Source of the DNA: Niallia sp. NCCP-28
Lineage (GTDB): Bacteria; Bacillota; Bacilli; Bacillales; Cytobacillaceae
DNA: 64,000 nt
Assembly: GCF_023168165.1 (NCBI RefSeq)
Contig: NZ_BQYJ01000002.1
Location: 744,001-808,000, forward strand
Direction of reading: 5' to 3'
Shown: positions 1 through 8,976 of the stretch, in pieces
How the letters are laid out: every line of letters starts with the position of its first letter
Position numbering within the stretch: the stretch's first letter is position 1
Position numbers and translations under genes: made by a program
Notes under the pieces: model-generated
Told to the model about the DNA's origin: nothing
Database searches by the model: none
What the model saw: only the letters and a program-made list of their open reading frames with translations

Positions 1-647
1 TTTAATGGCTGCAATACATGATTTGCCCAAGCTCCTCCAGCAACAATGACTTCATCTGCTAAGATGCTTCCATTTTCTGTTTGAACACCGATGGTTTTTT
101 GCTTATCTGTTAATAAGGTGCAAGTCCCCTTCAAATAATGGGCACCCAGTTTTTTGCTTGCAGAGATAAGAGAATTTCTTAAAGCTTGGCCATCTACTCT
201 AGCAGCTCCACTTACATGAACAGCCCCATAGCCGTCAGCAAGGAGGGGAAATAATGCTTTTGCTTGTTCTGGACGAAGGATGGAAACATCGCCGATTTCA
301 GGTGCTTCCACCTTTCGTTTTAATGTCCGTTCGAACATTGCTTCCAGCTTTGCTGAATCAGAATGGAGGCTGATTGCGCCAACTTTTGCATATCCTGTTG
401 TTGATTCTTGATAGAATGCTAATTCATCAATTAATGCAGGATAATATTTCGCGCCATTTCGCGCTAAGGAATACCACCTTTTATTTCTTCGCTGGGAAAT
501 CCACGGACAGATAATGCCGGCTGCAGCTGCAGTTGCCCGTCCAGAGTGTTCGCTATCAATAATGGTGACAGAAGCTTTTCTTTTTGCTAATTCAAATGCA
601 GTAGCAGCTCCTAATATTCCGCCACCCACAACAATTACTTTTTTCAT
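1..647 (-). CDS. FAD-dependent oxidoreductase (DAO family), C-terminus beyond left edge
   Basis: Reading leftwards from an ATG at 645-647, the visible 215 residues begin with a dinucleotide-binding fold whose GGGILG motif lies at residues 8-13, followed by an acidic end of strand 2 (TIIDSE) and an Ala/Gly-rich flavin-contact segment. This is the N-terminus expected of D-amino-acid dehydrogenase / glycine oxidase type flavoproteins, which oxidise amines or amino acids to imines. The reading frame is open up to base 1, so the C-terminus lies outside the window. The neighbour cwlO is divergent and gives no functional hint, so the substrate cannot be stated. A weak GGATG precedes the start. Confidence 0.85.
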   Translation of the reverse strand, partial: MKKVIVVGGGILGAATAFELAKRKASVTIIDSEHSGRATAAAAGIICPWISQRRNKRWYSLARNGAKYYPALIDELAFYQESTTGYAKVGAISLHSDSAKLEAMFERTLKRKVEAPEIGDVSILRPEQAKALFPLLADGYGAVHVSGAARVDGQALRNSLISASKKLGAHYLKGTCTLLTDKQKTIGVQTENGSILADEVIVAGGAWANHVLQPL

Positions 648-835
648 TTGTTAAACATCCTAACATATTAAGATATAGTCTTTTGTTTCATATGCAGATT
701 TGCATATACAACCTAATTATTTATTATAGCGGAAATGGCTAGTAATGTTGAATGCTAGATAGTTGTATTGTGGAAAGGAAAAAATATATGAATTATTAGT
801 GACATGAGGCGGAAATATTTCATTTGAAATATAAT

Positions 836-852
836 TGTAATATTTCTATTAC
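836..852 (+). promoter_or_regulatory. Possible WalR box upstream of cwlO
   Basis: TGTAAT-N5-TATTAC matches the WalR direct-repeat consensus TGTWAH-N5-TGTWAH with one mismatch, in the second half. In Bacillus subtilis cwlO is activated by WalRK, so the position about 85 bases upstream of the -35 is plausible but rather distant. This is a motif match only. Confidence 0.35.
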
Positions 853-936
853 TTAAATGACAAATTGTGATGTTATACTTCTAATTATGACAAAAGCTGT
901 TGTGTCCTAATTATAAAGTCGAAAATCACATAATAA

Positions 937-965
937 TTGGTGTTTTATATAAAAACTGTTATAAT
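937..965 (+). promoter_or_regulatory. SigA-type promoter of cwlO
   Basis: A perfect -10 TATAAT (960-965) lies 17 bases after a weak -35 TTGGTG (937-942). Initiation near 972 would give a leader of about 105 nucleotides before the ATG at 1078. Confidence 0.5.
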
Positions 966-1077
966 TTATAAAGTCTTTTAAATTTTGGATCATACATATA
1001 TAACTACCTACTATCAAAATGAAAACGTATATAGATTGCTAGATAAACAGATACTGAGAACGCAGGGGGAAAATAAG

Positions 1078-2484
1078 ATGTTAAAAAAGAAATGGATCGC
1101 ACTTAATACAACGCTAGTGATTGGTTTGGGGAGCAGTTTTGCAATACCGGCAATCAATGCTAATGCTTCGACATTGCAATCACAGCAGTCGGATATCTCA
1201 CAAAAACGCGCGGACTTAAAATCACAAATATCAGATGCAGAAATCAAAATTGTAGAAGCAGAGGAAGAGTTGGCAGCACTTACTCAAAAAATCAATAGAG
1301 TGGATGCTGCAGTAGCAGCGAATACAGAGAAAATTCAAGAAACAAAAGAAAAAATTCAGGAAACAAAAAAAGAGATTGCTAAATTAGAAGTAGAAATTAA
1401 AGAATTAAAAGATAGAATTGAAAAAAGAAATAATATTCTAAAAGAAAGAGCTCGTACTTTTCAAGAAAATGGCGGCAGTGTGGACTATGTAGAAGTATTG
1501 CTTGGAGCGGCAACTTTTAAAGATTTTGTTGACCGTGTAGGAGCAGTTGCTACTATTATGGAAGCAGACCAAGATATTATTGCTGATAATGAAAGAGATA
1601 AAAAAGTTCTGGAAACGAAACAGGGAAAAGTGGAGGATAAGCTTTCTGGCTTAAATGAAATGAAACTTGACTTAGAAGAAATGCAAAAACAAATTCTTGC
1701 ACAGAAAGAACAAAATGAACAATCGAAAAAAGAATTGGAACAAAAGCAGCAAGCAAATAAAGCAGCAAAAGCTCAATTAGAACAAGAGGACAGCACACTT
1801 GCCTCAAAGGAAAGTGAAATTAAAGCAATGCTTGCAAAGAAAAAACAAGAGGAATTAGATGCTCTAGTTAAATCAACAATAGGAAGCAATGCTTCAAATG
1901 ATTCGACGACTCCTGTTAATACAAGTTCTTCAGCAGCAGATAATTCTAGCAAATCAAGCACAAGCTCAAATTCAAGCTCTAATACAGGTTCAAGCTCTAA
2001 TACAAGTTCAAGCTCAAGCTCAGAGACAAGCAGCAAGTCAGGTTCTGAAAGTAAAAAAGATTCTTCAGCAAAAATCAATACAAGCAATAACAGTGTTGGC
2101 GGCGGCAAGTCAACAGTAATTACTGCTGGCTATAAATATATTGGCAACTCTACTTATAAATTTGGCGGTGGAAGAACTGCGTCGGATATTGCAAATGGAT
2201 TATTTGACTGCTCAGGATTTGTACATTGGGCATATGCACAAGCAGGATATAGTATCGGCTCAAGCACAGATGCTTTGAAAAATCAAGGTACAAGAGTTTC
2301 TGCAAGCAATATCCAGCCAGGAGATTTAGTTTTCTTTGATACGTATAAAAAAGATGGACATGTTGGAATTTATGTAGGCGGCGGCAAATTCATTGGATCA
2401 CAAAGCTCTACAGGTGTTGCGATTGCGTCTATGACAAGTGGTTATTGGAAAGGTGTATTTAACGGCAGAGTAGTAAGATTCTAA
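1078..2484 (+). CDS. cwlO: CwlO-like secreted D,L-endopeptidase (NlpC/P60)
   Basis: The 468-residue product should cleave peptidoglycan cross-bridge peptides during wall elongation. It has a signal peptide ending at AxA around residue 30, a long charged coiled coil (about 35-265), a Ser/Asn-rich low-complexity linker (about 275-345) and a C-terminal NlpC/P60 domain. The nucleophile Cys378 lies in FDCSGF and the base His428 in DGHVGIYV. Length and architecture match Bacillus subtilis CwlO (473 residues), whose coiled coil interacts with the FtsEX complex. The start at 1078 is chosen because GGGGGA lies just upstream and a signal peptide follows directly. The gene stands alone between its promoter and a strong terminator. 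Family membership is certain; orthology to CwlO rather than another PcsB-like hydrolase is inferred from the coiled coil. Confidence 0.88.
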   Translation: MLKKKWIALNTTLVIGLGSSFAIPAINANASTLQSQQSDISQKRADLKSQISDAEIKIVEAEEELAALTQKINRVDAAVAANTEKIQETKEKIQETKKEIAKLEVEIKELKDRIEKRNNILKERARTFQENGGSVDYVEVLLGAATFKDFVDRVGAVATIMEADQDIIADNERDKKVLETKQGKVEDKLSGLNEMKLDLEEMQKQILAQKEQNEQSKKELEQKQQANKAAKAQLEQEDSTLASKESEIKAMLAKKKQEELDALVKSTIGSNASNDSTTPVNTSSSAADNSSKSSTSSNSSSNTGSSSNTSSSSSSETSSKSGSESKKDSSAKINTSNNSVGGGKSTVITAGYKYIGNSTYKFGGGRTASDIANGLFDCSGFVHWAYAQAGYSIGSSTDALKNQGTRVSASNIQPGDLVFFDTYKKDGHVGIYVGGGKFIGSQSSTGVAIASMTSGYWKGVFNGRVVRF

Positions 2485-2498
2485 AGCTATTATAATAG

Positions 2499-2540
2499 AA
2501 GCATTGCCTAAAGTTAGTTAATTAGGTAATGCTTTTTATT
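2499..2540 (+). terminator. Rho-independent terminator of cwlO
   Basis: The arms AAGCATTGCCTAA (2499-2511) and TTAGGTAATGCTT (2522-2534) form a 13-pair stem with one G-U pair, followed by TTTATT. Confidence 0.85.
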
Positions 2541-2548
2541 ATGTTTAT

Positions 2549-2680
2549 TTTATCATGCATTAAGGGCAGTAAAGAGGATATGCAGAAACGAGAAATCTAA
2601 CTGCCAGTAAAAACCCGATTGGTTCAACTAACGATCAGTGGGTTAGGGAAAAACCCATACTGATTGAAGTTTCACTTTAT
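2549..2680 (+). repeat. Family A structured repeat, copy A1 (complete)
   Basis: This copy starts TTTATCATGCATTAAGGGC and ends TGATTGAAGTTTCACTTTAT, the two ends shared by the family. Hairpin 1 is closed by GGCAGT/ACTGCC; hairpin 2 is closed by TCAGT/ACTGA and GGGTT/AACCC. TTTAT is present at both extremities. It lies between the cwlO terminator and the Zur-controlled zinc genes and has no coding capacity. Confidence 0.85.
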
Positions 2681-2857
2681 ATATACCCGAAAATTTAGAA
2701 ACCATGCTTATGTTTACGATTGTTTTTTGTGGAAATAATAGTAAGAAAATAATTAATTATAGAGATATCTTCGTTTATAAACAGAACATACTTAGTAAAT
2801 AGATGGTAAAAACCAATAAAGCATAAAAATCTATTGATTTATTAAAAAAAATAGGTT

Positions 2858-2883
2858 AAAATCAATAATCGTTATGATTTGTT
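2858..2883 (-). promoter_or_regulatory. Possible second Zur half-site
   Basis: Read on the minus strand, AAATCATAACGATTATTGAT resembles the left 16 positions of the Zur consensus, with one extra base in the right half. It lies about 50 bases upstream of the better site at 2920-2942. Confidence 0.35.
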
Positions 2884-2919
2884 AGGAAATAATTTATTGA
2901 TGAAAAAATTTATATAATA

Positions 2920-2942
2920 TAAATCGTAATCAATACGAAATG
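2920..2942 (+). promoter_or_regulatory. Zur box overlapping the znuA promoter region
   Basis: TAAATCGTAAT-C-AATACGAAATG matches the Bacillus Zur operator TAAATCGTAAT-N-ATTACGATTTA, with a perfect left half. It begins two bases after a TATAAT (2913-2918) that could be the -10. Zn-loaded Zur bound here would block transcription, so the zinc importer should be induced on zinc starvation. Confidence 0.75.
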
Positions 2943-2972
2943 ATAGAAGGAAAAGAAATGGGGAGAGAAAAC

Positions 2973-3911
2973 ATGAAGGGATTAAAACCACTTGTACTTT
3001 GTTTATTGGCCATTGTTTTTGTAACTGGCTGCAGTGATAAACAGATAGATAAAACAGATGAAAACAAAATAGATATTGTTGCGACATTTTATCCAATGTA
3101 CGATTTTACAAAAAATATTGCTGGCGATAAAGCTAATATTACATTATTGATTCCATCTACCATAGAACCGCATGATTGGGAGCCGACACCTAAAAATGTG
3201 GGAGATATACAAAAGGCTGATTTATTTGTATACAATAGTACAGATATGGAAACATGGGTTCCAACTATTAAAGAATCAGCATCTGGGTCTAATGTTGAAT
3301 TTATAGAAGCAAGCAAGGGAATCACATTGTTAGAGAATCATGAGGAAGAAGAGGGGCATGAGGACGAAGAACATGATCATAGTCATGAGGTAGATCCACA
3401 TGTTTGGCTAAGCCCGGTTCTTGCTATAAAGGAAGTAGAAAATATAACAGATGCATTAGTGAAGGTAGATCCAGAGAATAAAGCATATTATCAAAAAAAT
3501 AGTGAAGCATATATTGAGAAATTGAAAAATTTGGATCAAAAGTTTAAAACTGAATTAAAAAATAGGGATAGTTCTCAATTTATTACCCAACATACGGCTT
3601 TTTCTTATTTAGCAAATGAATATGATTTAGTGCAAGTGCCAATTGCAGGTCTTTCGCCTGATCAGGAACCTAGTGCAGCAAAACTTGCTGAACTAAAAGA
3701 TTTTGCAAAAGAGCATGCGATAAATGTTATTTATTTTGAGGAGTTAGCTTCTACAAAAGTGGCAAATACACTAGCAGAAGAATTGGGAGCAAAAACAGAA
3801 GTGTTAAATACATTAGAAGGATTAAGTGAAAAAGAGCAAGAAGCAGGAAAAGATTATATTTCAATAATGGAAGAAAATTTAAACCAGTTGAAGAAGACTC
3901 TTTTTAAATAA
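2973..3911 (+). CDS. znuA: Zinc ABC transporter substrate-binding lipoprotein (ZnuA/AdcA type)
   Basis: The 312-residue protein captures Zn2+ outside the membrane for ZnuBC. A lipobox (VTGC, Cys20) shows it is a lipoprotein. His67 (EPHDW), His143 (DPHVW), His207 (QHTAF) and an acidic pair near 256-257 are the expected metal ligands. Between the first two lies a His/Asp/Glu-rich loop (residues 123-139), typical of zinc rather than manganese binders of cluster A-I. The start at 2973 is preferred over an upstream in-frame ATG (2940) because GGGGAGAG precedes it and the lipoprotein signal follows. A Zur box lies just upstream. A terminator separates it from znuC, so binding protein may be made in excess. 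Confidence 0.92.
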   Translation: MKGLKPLVLCLLAIVFVTGCSDKQIDKTDENKIDIVATFYPMYDFTKNIAGDKANITLLIPSTIEPHDWEPTPKNVGDIQKADLFVYNSTDMETWVPTIKESASGSNVEFIEASKGITLLENHEEEEGHEDEEHDHSHEVDPHVWLSPVLAIKEVENITDALVKVDPENKAYYQKNSEAYIEKLKNLDQKFKTELKNRDSSQFITQHTAFSYLANEYDLVQVPIAGLSPDQEPSAAKLAELKDFAKEHAINVIYFEELASTKVANTLAEELGAKTEVLNTLEGLSEKEQEAGKDYISIMEENLNQLKKTLFK

Positions 3912-3929
3912 TGGTGTGATATAATAGAT

Positions 3930-3964
3930 AAGCGTGTGTGAGAAGCCTATCCACACGCTTTTTC
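3930..3964 (+). terminator. Terminator between znuA and znuC
   Basis: AAGCGTGTG (3930-3938) pairs with CACACGCTT (3952-3960), followed by TTTC. No strong promoter is seen before znuC, so partial readthrough probably sets a higher level of the binding protein. Confidence 0.75.
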
Positions 3965-4074
3965 TACGTTAACTTAAAGCGCTAGAAGATGAATCAATCA
4001 GGTTAATAAAACAAATAGAAAAGAAACTACAGATAATATATATCTAGTAAATATTGAGAAGGGAGCCTGTAAAC

Positions 4075-4782
4075 ATGAAACTTGCAACAATTAATAATCT
4101 TAAATTTGGCTATGATCATATTCCAGCACTTGATGGCGTATCCTTTGAATTAGATGCAGGAGAGTTTGTAGGCATTACGGGTCCAAATGGTGCTTCTAAA
4201 TCAACCTTATTAAAGCTTTTATTAGGTTTATTAAAGCCTTGGTCTGGTGAAATCATTATTAGCAAAACTAATAGCAGCGGGAAAAAATTAACTATTGGAT
4301 ATGTTCCTCAATCTATATCATCCTTTAATGTAGGTTTTCCAAGCACAGTGCTAGAACTTGTGCGTTCAGGAAGATATCAAAAGAAAAAATGGTACCAACG
4401 ATTAACCGATAAAGATCATGAAGCAGTAAAAAGATCTTTAGAAATGGTAGATATGTGGCAATTTCAGCATAAAAAGGTGGGAGATTTATCTGGGGGACAA
4501 AAACAAAAGATTATCATTGCAAGAATATTGGCATCTGAACCAGATTTGCTAGTGCTTGATGAACCGACAACTGGCATGGATGCTGTCAGCAGAAAAGGTT
4601 TTTATGAATTTATGAAGCATCAAGTAGTGCAGCATAATCGTACGGTTGTGATGGTGACACATGATCAAGATGAGGTAGAAGATTATTTAGATAAAATTAT
4701 TCATATTGAGAAGGGAGAGAAGGGCGGATGGAAATGCTTAACCTTGAATTCATGCAAAGAGCGTTTTGGGCAGGCGGAATGA
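4075..4782 (+). CDS. znuC: Zinc ABC transporter ATP-binding protein
   Basis: The 235-residue ATPase energises zinc import. Its P-loop reads GPNGASKST (36-44), with Ser where most ABC proteins have Gly, a variant familiar in ZnuC/AdcC-type proteins. The signature LSGGQ is at 138-142 and Walker B LLVLDEP at 158-164, followed by TTGMD and the switch His in VTHD. The start at 4075 has AAGGGAG just upstream; an in-frame ATG at 4054 has no good ribosome site. The end overlaps the znuB start by 55 bases, indicating a coupled operon. Confidence 0.92.
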   Translation: MKLATINNLKFGYDHIPALDGVSFELDAGEFVGITGPNGASKSTLLKLLLGLLKPWSGEIIISKTNSSGKKLTIGYVPQSISSFNVGFPSTVLELVRSGRYQKKKWYQRLTDKDHEAVKRSLEMVDMWQFQHKKVGDLSGGQKQKIIIARILASEPDLLVLDEPTTGMDAVSRKGFYEFMKHQVVQHNRTVVMVTHDQDEVEDYLDKIIHIEKGEKGGWKCLTLNSCKERFGQAE

Positions 4783-5579
4783 TTGCCATTATTGCACCGA
4801 TTATTGGTATATTTTTGGTGCTGAGAAGACAAGCGCTTATGGCAGATACGTTGTCCCATATTTCTCTTGCTGGTGTAGCGATAGGGTTCTTTTTCCATAT
4901 GAATATTACCTTTTCTAGCATTATGATTGTTATATTGGGAGCTTTAGGAATAGAATTTATGAGAAGAGCCTATCATACGTATTCGGAAGTATCTGTTGCG
5001 ATTTTAATGGCTGCCGGCCTTTCTTTAGCCTTATTTCTTATGAGCATTTCTCAAGGAGGAATGACTGCCAGCATGGATCAATTTTTATTTGGCAGCATTA
5101 TTACTATTACAAAACAGCAAGTAATGGTATTAGGGATTGTAACAGCAATTATTATTTTATTTTTTATTACATTAAAACGTCCCATGTATTTGATGACATT
5201 TGATGAAGATACTGCTGCAACTAGTGGTGTCAATACAAATTTATTATCAATTGCTTTTAGTATTTTAACTGGAATAGCAATTTCTGTTATTATTCCAACA
5301 GTAGGCGTTTTATTAGTGTCGGCATTATTGGTCCTTCCAGCAGCATTTGCTATTAAGCTTGCTAAAGGGTTTAAATGGGTATTTTTTGTAGCGATAGCTG
5401 TTGCGGCATTCAGCATCTTTACAGGACTTTATTCCTCCTATCAGTTAGGCACTCCACCAGGTGCAACAATTACGCTGCTAATGGTGATATTATTGTTGAT
5501 TGGTTTTATGATGCAGAAATTATATGTACATTTTAAAAGAGCGGCAAGTAAAAAGAGATATTTAAAAATAGAAGAGTAA
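4728..5579 (+). CDS. znuB: Zinc ABC transporter permease
   Basis: The 283-residue membrane protein has about eight hydrophobic segments and belongs to the ABC-3 metal permease family (ZnuB/AdcB/MntB). It forms the zinc channel with ZnuC on the inside and ZnuA outside. GAAGGG precedes the ATG at 4728, which lies inside the last codons of znuC. The family also moves Mn2+; the Zur box and the His-rich loop of the binding protein point to zinc. A strong hairpin terminator follows immediately. Confidence 0.92.
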   Translation: MEMLNLEFMQRAFWAGGMIAIIAPIIGIFLVLRRQALMADTLSHISLAGVAIGFFFHMNITFSSIMIVILGALGIEFMRRAYHTYSEVSVAILMAAGLSLALFLMSISQGGMTASMDQFLFGSIITITKQQVMVLGIVTAIIILFFITLKRPMYLMTFDEDTAATSGVNTNLLSIAFSILTGIAISVIIPTVGVLLVSALLVLPAAFAIKLAKGFKWVFFVAIAVAAFSIFTGLYSSYQLGTPPGATITLLMVILLLIGFMMQKLYVHFKRAASKKRYLKIEE

Positions 5580-5581
5580 TC

Positions 5582-5622
5582 AAGCAAAAAAGATCCAAGA
5601 GTGTTGGATCTTTTTTGCTTTT
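5582..5622. terminator. Bidirectional terminator between znuB and the hydroxyacid dehydrogenase
   Basis: AAGCAAAAAAGATCCAA pairs perfectly with TTGGATCTTTTTTGCTT. A/T runs on both sides let it serve the two convergent genes. Confidence 0.85.
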
Positions 5623-6586
5623 AATAGCCTTTTTGATAATGTACAGCATTTACTGCAACCGTGCTATTTGCTAGATAGTTTTTTAAGTTTGGTAAAAATA
5701 TATCTTCTATTACACGTTTAGCATAATGTTCCGTTGATCCTGATGTATGGGGGGTAATAATGACATTATCCATTTCCCAAAGAGGACTTGTCTTTTTTAG
5801 CGGTTCACTTTCAAATACATCAAGGCCAGCTCCTGCGATATCTCCATTGCGAAGGGCTGCTATTAAATCCTCCTCGTTAACAATTTCCCCACGGCCTATA
5901 TTAATGAAGAAAGCCGATTGTTTCATCTCCTGGAATAATGTTTTGTCAAATAGATGGCGGGTATCCTCCGTTAATGGCAATGTGACAACAATATAGTCAC
6001 ATTGTGGAAGAATGCTTTTTAGTTCTGATTGTTTATACATCTGATCTACATATTGAGCAGGTTTTCCTGAATGGCGAACACCTAATACTTTCATGCCAAA
6101 TGCTTTTGCCAGTTTTGCTGTTTCTTGCCCAATTGCTCCGACACCGATAATGCCAATTGTTTTATCATGCATTTCAAGTGTATTGCCGCTGTCATCCCAT
6201 ACTTTTTGCTGCTGATTTTTTACATATGTATGGATATTTCTTGTAAGGGATAACATTAGGGCAAAAACAGTTTCTGAGATAGGATAGCTGTGTACACCAT
6301 TTGCGCTGGTCAATTGGATGTTTTGTGCTGCCAATTGGTTTAAAGGCAAACTATTGACGCCAGCACTCCACGTTTGAATCCACTTCAGCTGTGCATTGTT
6401 CCATAATTTTGTTTGGTCCCATTTGCTGCGCCAGCCAATAATAACCTCTGCATCCTGCAGGTGCTCATTCCATACTTTAGAATCTGTTGACATATAAATA
6501 CGCCAGTCTGGAATAATTGATTCAATTTGCTTTAATAAAGATGGGTGCAATTCATAGGTAATAAGCAGTTTTTTAGTTTTTGTCAT
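5621..6586 (-). CDS. D-2-hydroxyacid dehydrogenase (NAD-binding)
   Basis: The 321-residue protein reduces a 2-oxoacid to the D-2-hydroxyacid or the reverse. The Rossmann motif GVGAIG is at 148-153, the substrate Arg at 232 (NIGRG), the catalytic Glu near 261 and the catalytic His at 280 (TPHTSG), so the family triad is complete. The start at 6586 is used because GGGGAAGGAA immediately precedes it; an upstream in-frame ATG (6631) lacks a ribosome site. It is convergent with znuB and divergent from the next gene, so no operon partner indicates the substrate. It resembles the GhrA-like branch more than SerA, as no ACT domain is present. Confidence 0.88.
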   Translation of the reverse strand: MTKTKKLLITYELHPSLLKQIESIIPDWRIYMSTDSKVWNEHLQDAEVIIGWRSKWDQTKLWNNAQLKWIQTWSAGVNSLPLNQLAAQNIQLTSANGVHSYPISETVFALMLSLTRNIHTYVKNQQQKVWDDSGNTLEMHDKTIGIIGVGAIGQETAKLAKAFGMKVLGVRHSGKPAQYVDQMYKQSELKSILPQCDYIVVTLPLTEDTRHLFDKTLFQEMKQSAFFINIGRGEIVNEEDLIAALRNGDIAGAGLDVFESEPLKKTSPLWEMDNVIITPHTSGSTEHYAKRVIEDIFLPNLKNYLANSTVAVNAVHYQKGY

Positions 6587-6844
6587 TTCCTTCCCCTTTT
6601 TTAATAGTTTGATTATTTTTAATTGTATCAAAGTTTGCAGAGGAAATGAAAGAATAGGGTGCTTATATTCTTTATAATTTTAAAAAAATTTATTTGTTCT
6701 CCCTTTGTATATAAGAGGATAGATAGAATATCTGTATCTCAAATTAGTACTACAAGCCAAAAGAGAATATTGACAATTATTTCTCCTTCTATTAGTTTAT
6801 AATATAAAAAATTATTTATGTACTTGTTAGAAAGGAGGATTTGT

Positions 6845-7561
6845 TTGGCGAATAAACCTGTAATCGGCATCACTGGTGCATATGTGTTTCATAATAAGTT
6901 TATGGAAGGCACGTATGTACATCATGATTATCAAAAAGCAATTGCTGCAAATGGAGGCATTCCAATTATTTTGCCTTTTTTAGAAGAAAATCTTGCAGAA
7001 GAGATGATAGAACGATGCGACGCTATTTTATTTAGTGGGGGAGAAGATATAGATCCCAGTTTCTACGGGCAAGATCCTCATCAAAAACTAGCAGAAACAA
7101 CACCATTGCGTGATAAATGGGAAATTGTTTTATTAGAAAAAGCAATGAAGAAAAAGAAATCTATTCTTGCCATTTGCCGTGGGGTTCAATTATTAAATGT
7201 AGCATTAGGAGGATCGTTAATTCAAGATATTCCAAGTGATGTGAAAGGAAGCATTAAGCATAGCCAAACGGTTAATAGAAGCTGGGATTCCCATTGGGTT
7301 GCATTGGAGAAAGGGAGCAAAATTGAAACAATTTTGCAGGCAAAAAAGATAAGGGTAAACAGCCTTCATCATCAAGCAATTGATCGTTTGGCAGCATCAT
7401 TAAAAGTCACGGCAACAAGCAATGATGGAATAATAGAGGCAGTGGAACATGCATATTATGGACCTTTTTTATTAGGCGTTCAGTGGCATCCAGAATCAAT
7501 GGCAGCAACAGATGAGATAATGAATAGAATTTTCGCAGAATTTATTAAAAACGCAAAATAA
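6845..7561 (+). CDS. Class I glutamine-amidotransferase-like gamma-glutamyl hydrolase (PuuD-like)
   Basis: The 238-residue product belongs to peptidase family C26 and should hydrolyse a gamma-glutamyl bond, as PuuD does for gamma-glutamyl-GABA. The nucleophile elbow is AICRG (Cys111), with His215 and Glu217 in QWHPES completing the triad. Translation most likely starts at the TTG at 6845: AAAGGAGGA ends five bases before it and the sequence continues MANKPVIGITG, the usual N-terminus. The in-frame ATG at 6818 lies upstream of the ribosome site. The gene is monocistronic and no polyamine genes are nearby, so the exact substrate is unknown. Confidence 0.85.
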   Translation: MANKPVIGITGAYVFHNKFMEGTYVHHDYQKAIAANGGIPIILPFLEENLAEEMIERCDAILFSGGEDIDPSFYGQDPHQKLAETTPLRDKWEIVLLEKAMKKKKSILAICRGVQLLNVALGGSLIQDIPSDVKGSIKHSQTVNRSWDSHWVALEKGSKIETILQAKKIRVNSLHHQAIDRLAASLKVTATSNDGIIEAVEHAYYGPFLLGVQWHPESMAATDEIMNRIFAEFIKNAK

Positions 7562-7744
7562 ACAGCAGCATATTTTATTTTTCTATTAAAAAAGTGACGA
7601 TAGGATAAGGGAATAAGCTGTTTTTCAGCAGAAAAGATAGAAAAAAGATAAATTAAGCATAAAAGATAGGAAAAAAATTAGTATTGAATAAGAAAATCAG
7701 TTAAAATAGATAGGTAACGCATATTTTAACTTGGAGGTATTACC

Positions 7745-8011
7745 ATGAGCGAAAAAACTTTTACAATTATCGATGAAACAGGAATCCATGCTAGACCAGC
7801 TACTTTATTAGTAAGCACTGCTAGCAAATTTAAATCAGATATGCAAATTGCATATAAAGGGAAATCTGTAAACTTAAAATCCATTATGGGTGTTATGTCT
7901 TTAGGAGTGCCTAAAGGTGGAGAGATTACAATTTCAGCGAACGGTGAAGATGCTGCAGAAGCAGTAGATGGATTAGAAAGTGTTCTGAAAAAAGAAGGAT
8001 TAGTCGGCTAA
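7745..8011 (+). CDS. ptsH: Phosphocarrier protein HPr
   Basis: The 88-residue protein carries phosphate between enzyme I and the sugar-specific PTS enzymes. His15 in GIHARPAT is the PTS phosphorylation site and Ser46 in KSIMG the HPr-kinase site. The presence of His15 distinguishes it from the paralogue Crh, which has Gln there. GGAGG precedes the ATG. In Bacillus subtilis ptsH is followed directly by ptsI; here no enzyme I gene follows and a hairpin closes the unit, so HPr stands alone. Confidence 0.95.
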   Translation: MSEKTFTIIDETGIHARPATLLVSTASKFKSDMQIAYKGKSVNLKSIMGVMSLGVPKGGEITISANGEDAAEAVDGLESVLKKEGLVG

Positions 8012-8023
8012 TCTACTATAATC

Positions 8024-8055
8024 TGAGGCCCTCTTTTAAAAAAGAGGGCCTAAAT
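8024..8055 (+). terminator. Hairpin terminator after ptsH
   Basis: AGGCCCTCTTTT pairs with AAAAGAGGGCCT across a very short loop. The following T-tract is poor (AAATGTATTT), so termination may be partial. Confidence 0.6.
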
Positions 8056-8160
8056 GTATTTATCTGCAAAAAAGCTTTATATCCAGAAGAAATAACAGCG
8101 CTGTCAATGAATATACATATAAAAATATCCTGGAATTAAGAGCAATAGGGGGATGGAAAA

Positions 8161-8937
8161 ATGATAGTAAAAACAGAAGGAGTAGGATTAAAAAGAAATG
8201 GAAAATGGATTTTAGAAGATATTAATTGGAAAATAAATAAGGATGAGCACTGGGTCCTTTATGGGCTGAATGGAGCAGGGAAAACAGCTTTGCTTAATAT
8301 GCTTTGTGCCTATTATCATCCAACGGTTGGAAGTGTTGAAGTGTTGGGAAAAGTGTTTGGCAAAGCAGAACTTGGCGGAGCACTTCGAAAAAAAATAGGA
8401 TTAGTATCTAATCGTCTTCAGCAAAATTTATATATGACAGACAGTGCATATGAGATTATTTTAAGTGGAGCATTTGCATCTATTGGATTATATGAAACGC
8501 CAACAGATGAAATGCGGCAAAAAGCAATTGAGTTATTAAAACTGCTTGGCTGCTTTGATTATGCAGATAGAGAATACAGCAGTCTTTCACAAGGAGAAAA
8601 GCAAAGAGTGCTAATTGCAAGAGCGCTGATGCTAGATCCAGAGCTTATTATACTAGATGAACCTGCAACTGGTTTAGATTTTCTTGCACGAGAACAATTA
8701 CTAGAAACCATTAATGTGTTGGCAAAACAAAAAAACGGACCAGCAATTATTTATGTAACCCATCATTTAGAAGAAATTCTTCCTGTATTCTCTCATTCTC
8801 TATTATTAAAAAAAGGAACTGTATTTGCAAAAGGAAAAACAGAAGAAATGATGACAAGTAAAAATTTATCGCAATTTTTCGAATTGCCTGTAGAAGTTAT
8901 ATGGAATAATCAAAGACCATTACTTGCGAAAGCATAA
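8161..8937 (+). CDS. ABC transporter ATP-binding protein, YlmA/ModF-like
   Basis: This 258-residue ABC ATPase has GLNGAGKT (35-42), signature SLSQGEKQ (141-148) and Walker B LIILDEP (162-168). No permease or binding protein gene is adjacent. The sequence resembles orphan ATPases of the YlmA/ModF type, whose role is not well established. GGGGGATGG precedes the ATG. The next gene follows after 39 bases and may be co-transcribed. Confidence 0.85.
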   Translation: MIVKTEGVGLKRNGKWILEDINWKINKDEHWVLYGLNGAGKTALLNMLCAYYHPTVGSVEVLGKVFGKAELGGALRKKIGLVSNRLQQNLYMTDSAYEIILSGAFASIGLYETPTDEMRQKAIELLKLLGCFDYADREYSSLSQGEKQRVLIARALMLDPELIILDEPATGLDFLAREQLLETINVLAKQKNGPAIIYVTHHLEEILPVFSHSLLLKKGTVFAKGKTEEMMTSKNLSQFFELPVEVIWNNQRPLLAKA

Positions 8938-8976
8938 AACAAGTCTTTGAAAAAATAGGCGGCAAAGGAGCAGAAA

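Larger units (their letters stand above)
648..1077. other. Divergent intergenic region upstream of the oxidoreductase and cwlO
   Basis: This 430-base AT-rich stretch holds no gene. It carries a WalR-like hexamer pair at 836-852, a SigA-like promoter at 937-965 and about 110 bases of probable 5' leader for the cell-wall hydrolase. The reading frame of the hydrolase is open further upstream (to 985), but the ribosome site at about 1064-1069 fixes the start at 1078. No obvious promoter for the leftward gene was resolved. Confidence 0.6.

Noticed and set aside
1773-2119. Long alternative frames across the cwlO linker on both strands
   Set aside because: They arise from the repetitive Ser/Asn codons of the linker and have no ribosome sites.
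4075-4782. Damaged Walker A in ZnuC (Ser in place of the usual Gly)
   Set aside because: GPNGASKST is a normal variant among ZnuC/AdcC-type zinc importer ATPases, so it is not a sign of inactivation.
6770-6803. Consensus-like TTGACA and TATAAT before the gamma-glutamyl hydrolase gene
   Set aside because: The spacing is 22 bases, too long for a SigA promoter; the -10 may be real but the pair is not claimed.
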